Origin: Nitratireductor sp. ZSWI3
GTDB taxonomy: Bacteria > Pseudomonadota > Alphaproteobacteria > Rhizobiales > Rhizobiaceae
DNA length: 55,967 nt
Reading direction: 5' to 3'
Assembly: GCF_024655565.1 (NCBI RefSeq)
Contig: NZ_JANKOF010000024.1
Location: forward strand, 1-55,967
Each line of letters starts with the position of its first letter. The first letter of the stretch is position 1. The notes beneath the pieces are model-generated. The model was given only the letters and a program-made list of their open reading frames with translations. It made no database searches and was not told the DNA's origin. The translations under genes were made by a program, and so were the position numbers. Positions 51,998 through 55,967 of this stretch are shown piece after piece.

Positions 51998-53655
51998 TGG
52001 GCGGCGACCATCTCCGTGGTGAGAACCGAGCGTAGCTCGGCCGGGCGCACCGGCTTGGCGAGTATCGGAACGGTATCGTCTCCCAGATCCCGCTGCACGC
52101 GTGTCTCGTCATGCCCCGTCACGATGATCGCCGGGATCGGACGGCCGACCAGCTTGCGAACGGCCAGGATGCAGTCGGCGCCGGTTTTCCTGCCGCCGAG
52201 GTCGTAGTCGGTGATCATCACGTCCCAGGCATTCGCGGTCTTCGGGATGCCGGTCTGCGCCTCCACCACGCAGCCCCATTTCTGAAGCAGCGTGGCGGTG
52301 GCGAGCAGCACGTCCTCGTCGTCCTCGATCAGCAGCACGCGCAGGCCCGATACGGCGGAGGGAGCGGTCGCGGTCGCCGATACGGCAGGCTTCGCGGCAT
52401 TACGGCACGGCTCCAACCCGGATATCACCACCGACGTGCCCCGCCCCGGCGTGGAACGCAGCCCGACTTCCAGGCCCATCAGGCCGCCGACGCGGCGCAC
52501 GATCGACAGACCGAGCCCGACGCCTTCCACATCGCGGTCGCCGCGCTCGCGCACCTGGTAGAACTCGTCGAACACCTGTCCGAGGTGATCTTCGGGAATG
52601 CCCGGGCCGCGGTCGTGGACCTCGATCGCCACCCGGCCCCCGCGCCGCCGGCAGCCGATCAGCACGGGCGCCTCCGGCGCGTATTTGAGTGCGTTGCTGA
52701 CGATGTTCTGCAGCATGGTCGACAGCAGCGCGGCGTCGGTGCGCACAACGAGGCCGCACGGGACCGCGCGCAGATCGACATCGGCCCATTGCGCCATCTC
52801 CGAATACTGGCGCACCACGTCGGCGATGACGTCGCCGACGCAAACCGGCGCCAGCTTGGGCTCGACCTTGCCGCTGTCCAGCGTCGCGATGTCCAGCAGC
52901 GACCTGAACAGACCCGCCACGCTATGCAGGGAGCGATCGATGTTCTCGACCATCTGCCGCTCCTCGCGGCCGAGACCGGCATCGCGCAGGCAGGCGGTGA
53001 ACAGGCTGATGGCGTGGATCGGCTGGCGCAGGTCGTGACTGGCCTGCGCCAGGAAGTTGGACTTGGCCTGGCTTGCCGCGCGCGCCTCGTCCAACGCGCC
53101 GCGCAAGGCGCGTTGCAGATTGTCGATATAGGCCGGCACGATCAGCGTGGTCAGCACGAGGGTGACGACGACGAACGGCTCAGCCCGCCATTGCGCGTTG
53201 AAGATCGTCGCGATGGCGATCGCCGCCAGTGCCATGCAGGTCGCCGCCAGCAGGTAGCGCGAGCCGAACCGCATGCCGTTGCCGACCGTCACCCACAGCA
53301 GGGTGGCATAAACCGGCAGCATCGTCATGCCGCCGGCGGCCATGGCCAGCGTCATCGCGCCATAGTCTCCGAACATCGCCAGCATGCGGCGCCAGACAAA
53401 ATACCCGGGCCGCTGCACGATGTGCCAGAACAGCACGACCGAAACCGGAGCGTAGACGATCACCGCGAGAACGGCCAGCCCTTCTCCGATCGTGTTAAAG
53501 CCGTCGAACGACAGGACGACGATGATGTAGATGCCGAACAATGGCACGAGGACAAGCCGCACCAGCGCCTGCCCGTGCTCGGCGTCCCTCCGTCCGCCCG
53601 TGATCCCCAACCGCTCCGCAATCCACGGACGCGGCGCCACTCCGGCACTCGACAT
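51991..53655 (-). CDS. Membrane-bound hybrid sensor histidine kinase
   Basis: The product is 554 aa. Five to six membrane helices (about residues 31-175) form the sensor with little periplasmic loop, suggesting detection within the membrane. The HisKA site is H207 (QASHDLRQPIHAI), the HATPase domain has N321 (IVSNALKYAPEA), DRGPGIPEDHL and GVGLGLSIVRR, and the C-terminal receiver has acidic EDDED (444-448), acceptor D483 and K534. The SHDLRQP form is typical of a subgroup of hybrid kinases. It lies 3'-to-3' with the NarL-type regulator. Confidence 0.9.
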   Translation of the reverse strand: MSSAGVAPRPWIAERLGITGGRRDAEHGQALVRLVLVPLFGIYIIVVLSFDGFNTIGEGLAVLAVIVYAPVSVVLFWHIVQRPGYFVWRRMLAMFGDYGAMTLAMAAGGMTMLPVYATLLWVTVGNGMRFGSRYLLAATCMALAAIAIATIFNAQWRAEPFVVVTLVLTTLIVPAYIDNLQRALRGALDEARAASQAKSNFLAQASHDLRQPIHAISLFTACLRDAGLGREERQMVENIDRSLHSVAGLFRSLLDIATLDSGKVEPKLAPVCVGDVIADVVRQYSEMAQWADVDLRAVPCGLVVRTDAALLSTMLQNIVSNALKYAPEAPVLIGCRRRGGRVAIEVHDRGPGIPEDHLGQVFDEFYQVRERGDRDVEGVGLGLSIVRRVGGLMGLEVGLRSTPGRGTSVVISGLEPCRNAAKPAVSATATAPSAVSGLRVLLIEDDEDVLLATATLLQKWGCVVEAQTGIPKTANAWDVMITDYDLGGRKTGADCILAVRKLVGRPIPAIIVTGHDETRVQRDLGDDTVPILAKPVRPAELRSVLTTEMVAAHH

Positions 53656-53698
53656 CGAATTCCCCCGATTGGTCCTGCGAGAACACTCGTTATGATCT

Positions 53699-53759
53699 CT
53701 TAGAGCATATCGGAGTCGGGGGTGGAATCACCTGACGTCGCACAAATTCCGTAAAAACA
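53699..53759 (+). repeat. Degenerate copy of the double-hairpin repeat
   Basis: TTAGAGCATATCGGAGTCGG followed by GGAATCACCTGACGTCGCAC aligns with the copies at 21483-21540 and 51164-51216, but the stems are eroded (CGCACAAATTCCG instead of CGCATAAATGCGG). It lies between the phoX terminator and the kinase gene start. Confidence 0.65.
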
Positions 53760-53768
53760 AACAGATAA

Positions 53769-53804
53769 AGCAGAACACCCGTTTCCGCGAACGGGTGTTC
53801 TGCT
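53769..53804 (-). terminator. Rho-independent terminator of phoX
   Basis: Perfect 15-bp arms AGCAGAACACCCGTT and AACGGGTGTTCTGCT flank a 6-nt loop. On the minus strand the stem is followed by a T-rich tract (TTTATCTGTTTGTTTTT), so it ends phoX transcription before the kinase gene. Confidence 0.85.
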
Positions 53805-53870
53805 CCTGGAAAAGCCTATGAAAGCGGCGGTTCAGGAGGCCCGGTGCGCGGCCCCTCTGACTGCCGGCCT

Positions 53871-55751
53871 TCAGCCTATGGCCTGCCCGTCCTCGCGCCA
53901 CACGGCGATGACCGAGGAACGCGGCTTGCCTTCCCCGTCGGGCCATGAGCCGCCGGGATGCTGGATGCCGACGAAGGCGACCTTGCCGTCCGGCGACCAG
54001 GTCAGGCCGGTGACCTCGGCGCCGTTCGGGGCGGTCAGGAAGCGGGCGATCTCACCGGTTTCGGGATTGCCGACGAGCATCTGGTTGTTGCCCTGCCCGG
54101 CATACTCGCCTTCGTTGCTGTCCTCGCCGTCCGTCTGGATCCACAACATGCCGTCGGAAGAGAAGGCCATGCCGTCGGGCGAGTTGAACATGTTGCCCGC
54201 ATTGATGTTCTTCGAACCGGCATATTTGTTGTTGTAGACGGTCGGGTTGCCCGCCATCACATAAAGATCCCAGGTGAAGGTCTCGGCCCCGTGGTCCTCG
54301 CCGTCGGGACGCCAGCGGACGATCTGGCCGAAATTGTTGGTCTCGCGCGGGTTCGGGCCGCCGACCGGCTGTTCGTCACCGCCGGCATTGGGTTTCACGC
54401 CCCGGTTCTTGTTGTTGGTCAGGGCGCAATAGGCCTCCACGCGCAGCGGGTTCGCGGCGACCCATTCGGGGCGGTCCATGGTGGTGGCGCCGACCTTGGA
54501 ACCGGCCATGCGCGAGAACACGAGGATCTCCTCGATCGGCATGCCGGTGGTCTCCGGCGTCAGCGGCAGCCACCGGCCGGTCATGTCGTCGTCGAACCGG
54601 GCGACGTAAAGCGTGCCGTCGGAGAGAATACCATCGCTGGCCTGACCTTCCGCCCAGGTGCCGTTCGAGACATATTTGTAGATGAACTCGCCGCGTTCGT
54701 CGTCGCCCATATAGACGACGATCCGCCCGTCTGCGGCCTGGACCATCTCGGCGTTCTCGTGCTTGAAGCGGCCGAGCGCCGTGTGCTTGACCGGCACGGA
54801 GGTCGGATCGAGCGGGTCGATCTCGGTGACCCAGCCATGGCGGTTCGGCTCGTTGGGCTCTTTCGACAGGTCGAAACGCGGGTCGAATTTCTCATAGGCG
54901 TAACGCCCTTCGCCGCCGACGCCGTAGCGCTTCTCGCCATCGGTCGCCTCGCGCTCCGCGGTCGAGCCGAAGTACCCGTTGAAGTTCTCTTCACAGGTGA
55001 GATAGGTGCCCCAGAGCGTCTTGCCGGAACCGCAATTGTTCATCGTGCCTTTCGGCGACATGCCCTGCGCGTCGGCATTGGTCTTGACGAGATCGGAGCC
55101 GGCGGCCGGGCCGTCCATGGTCATCTGCGTCTCATGGGTGATGCGGCGATTGTAGGGGCTGTCGAGCACCACTTCGTAGCCGTTGCCCCGATCCGCGATC
55201 TCCACCACGGTGACGCCCTGCATGTTCTTGAGAAGCTGGACTTCGTCGGCATTCCTCGGCACACCCTCGGAAGCCGCCGGCAGGTTGATTTCCGGGTTCA
55301 CATATTCGGAATTGATCGCGAGGATCGTCCTGTCGCCGTCGATGAAGGTTTCCATGCCGTCGGTGTTTTCACCGAAGACCTTATCGGACATCGCCACCGG
55401 AACGCCGGTTTCGGCCGAATAGGCGCCCTCGGCCTCCTTGAAGAGCGGATCACCCCAGCGCACGAGGGTCTTCCACTGGTAGCCCTTGGGCACATGGACC
55501 TCATGGTCCGTCGCGATGTCGATCGGCTCGAACGCAAAGGCGGCAGCCTGAGCCCTGGCGGAGGACGCCGACGAAAGCAGGCCCGTGCCCATCACGGCAG
55601 CGGCAGAGCCGAAGGCGAGCGCCCCGCCGAGGAAGCCACGGCGCGAAATCGCACGCTCGACGACGGCATCGAAACCGTTCGCGTCGGGGCGGGGATCGCG
55701 CATTTCATCGAACTCGTCCCAGGACAGCCTGACGATATCCTGTTTTTTCAT
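53871..55751 (-). CDS. phoX: PhoX-family alkaline phosphatase
   Basis: The product is 626 aa, exported by Tat: SRRGFLGGALAFGSAAAVMG lies at about residues 36-55. PhoX is a calcium/iron-dependent phosphomonoesterase of the periplasm or surface that releases phosphate from organic esters. Family blocks include NNCGSGKTLWGTYLTCEENFNGYF, MGDDERGEFIYKYVS, GQIVRWRPDGEDH and FNSPDGMAFSSDGMLWIQTDG. AGGGAG precedes the ATG at 55751; the frame extends 17 codons further upstream without a good site. A Pho-box-like element lies about 80 bp upstream and a strong terminator follows. Confidence 0.92.
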   Translation of the reverse strand: MKKQDIVRLSWDEFDEMRDPRPDANGFDAVVERAISRRGFLGGALAFGSAAAVMGTGLLSSASSARAQAAAFAFEPIDIATDHEVHVPKGYQWKTLVRWGDPLFKEAEGAYSAETGVPVAMSDKVFGENTDGMETFIDGDRTILAINSEYVNPEINLPAASEGVPRNADEVQLLKNMQGVTVVEIADRGNGYEVVLDSPYNRRITHETQMTMDGPAAGSDLVKTNADAQGMSPKGTMNNCGSGKTLWGTYLTCEENFNGYFGSTAEREATDGEKRYGVGGEGRYAYEKFDPRFDLSKEPNEPNRHGWVTEIDPLDPTSVPVKHTALGRFKHENAEMVQAADGRIVVYMGDDERGEFIYKYVSNGTWAEGQASDGILSDGTLYVARFDDDMTGRWLPLTPETTGMPIEEILVFSRMAGSKVGATTMDRPEWVAANPLRVEAYCALTNNKNRGVKPNAGGDEQPVGGPNPRETNNFGQIVRWRPDGEDHGAETFTWDLYVMAGNPTVYNNKYAGSKNINAGNMFNSPDGMAFSSDGMLWIQTDGEDSNEGEYAGQGNNQMLVGNPETGEIARFLTAPNGAEVTGLTWSPDGKVAFVGIQHPGGSWPDGEGKPRSSVIAVWREDGQAIG

Positions 55752-55830
55752 GGGGCACTCCCTCTGGCACAAATGCTGGAATCGGCCGGCCGGCAACGGC
55801 AAGCATACGCCTCTCCTCTACAGCGCGCTT

Positions 55831-55848
55831 GCGACAGATATGTAACAA
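55831..55848 (-). promoter_or_regulatory. Candidate Pho box upstream of phoX
   Basis: On the minus strand: TTGTTACATATCTGTCGC, two 7-bp half-sites 4 bp apart resembling the PhoB site CTGTCAT-N4-CTGTCAT, with several mismatches. It lies 80 bp before the phoX start. PhoB control of phoX is common in this group. Confidence 0.5.
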
Positions 55849-55903
55849 GAAGGCCTCTTCGGACAGGCGATCCGGAGGGGGGCGGCAGCCCCGGCAGGCG
55901 CGT

Positions 55904-55929
55904 GGATGCCGGCCCGTCGGCCGGCATCC
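55904..55929. terminator. Strong GC-rich hairpin near the right edge
   Basis: GGATGCCGGCC (55904-55914) pairs perfectly with GGCCGGCATCC (55919-55929) over a 4-nt loop. No T-run is evident. It would lie just after a possible minus-strand gene ending at 55933. Confidence 0.65.
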
Positions 55930-55932
55930 GGA

Positions 55933-55967
55933 TCAGGTCCGCTCGCTCAACCGGAGCGGGGTCGTCA
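55933..55967 (-). other. Possible 3' end of a minus-strand gene cut by the window edge
   Basis: Read on the minus strand, one frame is open from the edge to a TGA at 55935-55933 and would encode a C-terminus ending TTPLRLSERT. The hairpin at 55904-55929 directly follows it. Ten codons are too few to prove coding; this is an inference from context. Confidence 0.25.

Overview
The window is about 56 kb of GC-rich DNA. Reading frames are dense, often overlap by a few bases, and throw long antisense shadow frames. The gene set (five-gene urea ABC transporter next to nickel urease, PhoX, several ABC uptake systems) and small palindromic intergenic repeats that resemble those of rhizobia and relatives suggest a Hyphomicrobiales (Rhizobiales) alphaproteobacterium. 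I cannot name the genus. I saw no rRNA, tRNA, CRISPR array, prophage or insertion sequence.

Layout. (1) 142-726: flavodoxin-fold NAD(P)H oxidoreductase. (2) 751-5050, minus strand: a two-component pair whose kinase carries an NCS1-type transporter domain, divergent from (3) 5325-19110, the urea region: urtABCDE, ureD, ureA, a HupE/UreJ nickel permease, ureB and ureC, then an interruption (VapBC/FitAB-like toxin-antitoxin on the minus strand, a LysE exporter, a peroxiredoxin with a classic terminator), then ureE, ureF, a 37-codon micro-ORF and ureG. The logic is to import urea, hydrolyse it to ammonia and CO2, and supply and insert nickel. (4) 19143-22370, minus strand: 6-phosphogluconate dehydrogenase, and a DeoR regulator coupled to a HAD phosphatase. 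These diverge from phnD-phnC-phnE-phnE (22638-26116). (5) 26222-34897: a HutC-like GntR regulator, SDR dehydrogenase, polyamine-type ABC importer, HisD-like dehydrogenase and APH-fold kinase. This looks like an uptake-and-oxidation route for an unidentified polar alcohol or amine, with matching operator sites before the regulator and before the SDR gene. (6) 35154-39854: uncharacterised protein, TetR regulator, peptide-type binding protein and D-aminoacylase-like hydrolase behind a sigma70-type promoter and a large operator palindrome. (7) 40101-45941, minus strand: AcoR-like sigma54 activator driving an SDR, a medium-chain alcohol dehydrogenase and an FMO/BVMO-like monooxygenase from a consensus -24/-12 promoter. 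(8) 46085-53655: mostly unrecognised envelope or secreted proteins, a DUF4892/OmpA-like protein, a NarL-type response regulator and a membrane hybrid kinase. Three transcription units here share a 16-bp upstream box. (9) 53871-55751: Tat-exported PhoX phosphatase with a Pho-box-like site.

Most promising for new biology: the transporter-Cys-rich-kinase fusion beside the urea genes; the three-box regulon of unknown envelope proteins in region 8; the HisD-like/APH catabolic operon; a palindromic repeat that has become the C-terminus of the HAD phosphatase; and a 137-bp inverted-repeat element that supplies the stop codon of the monooxygenase.
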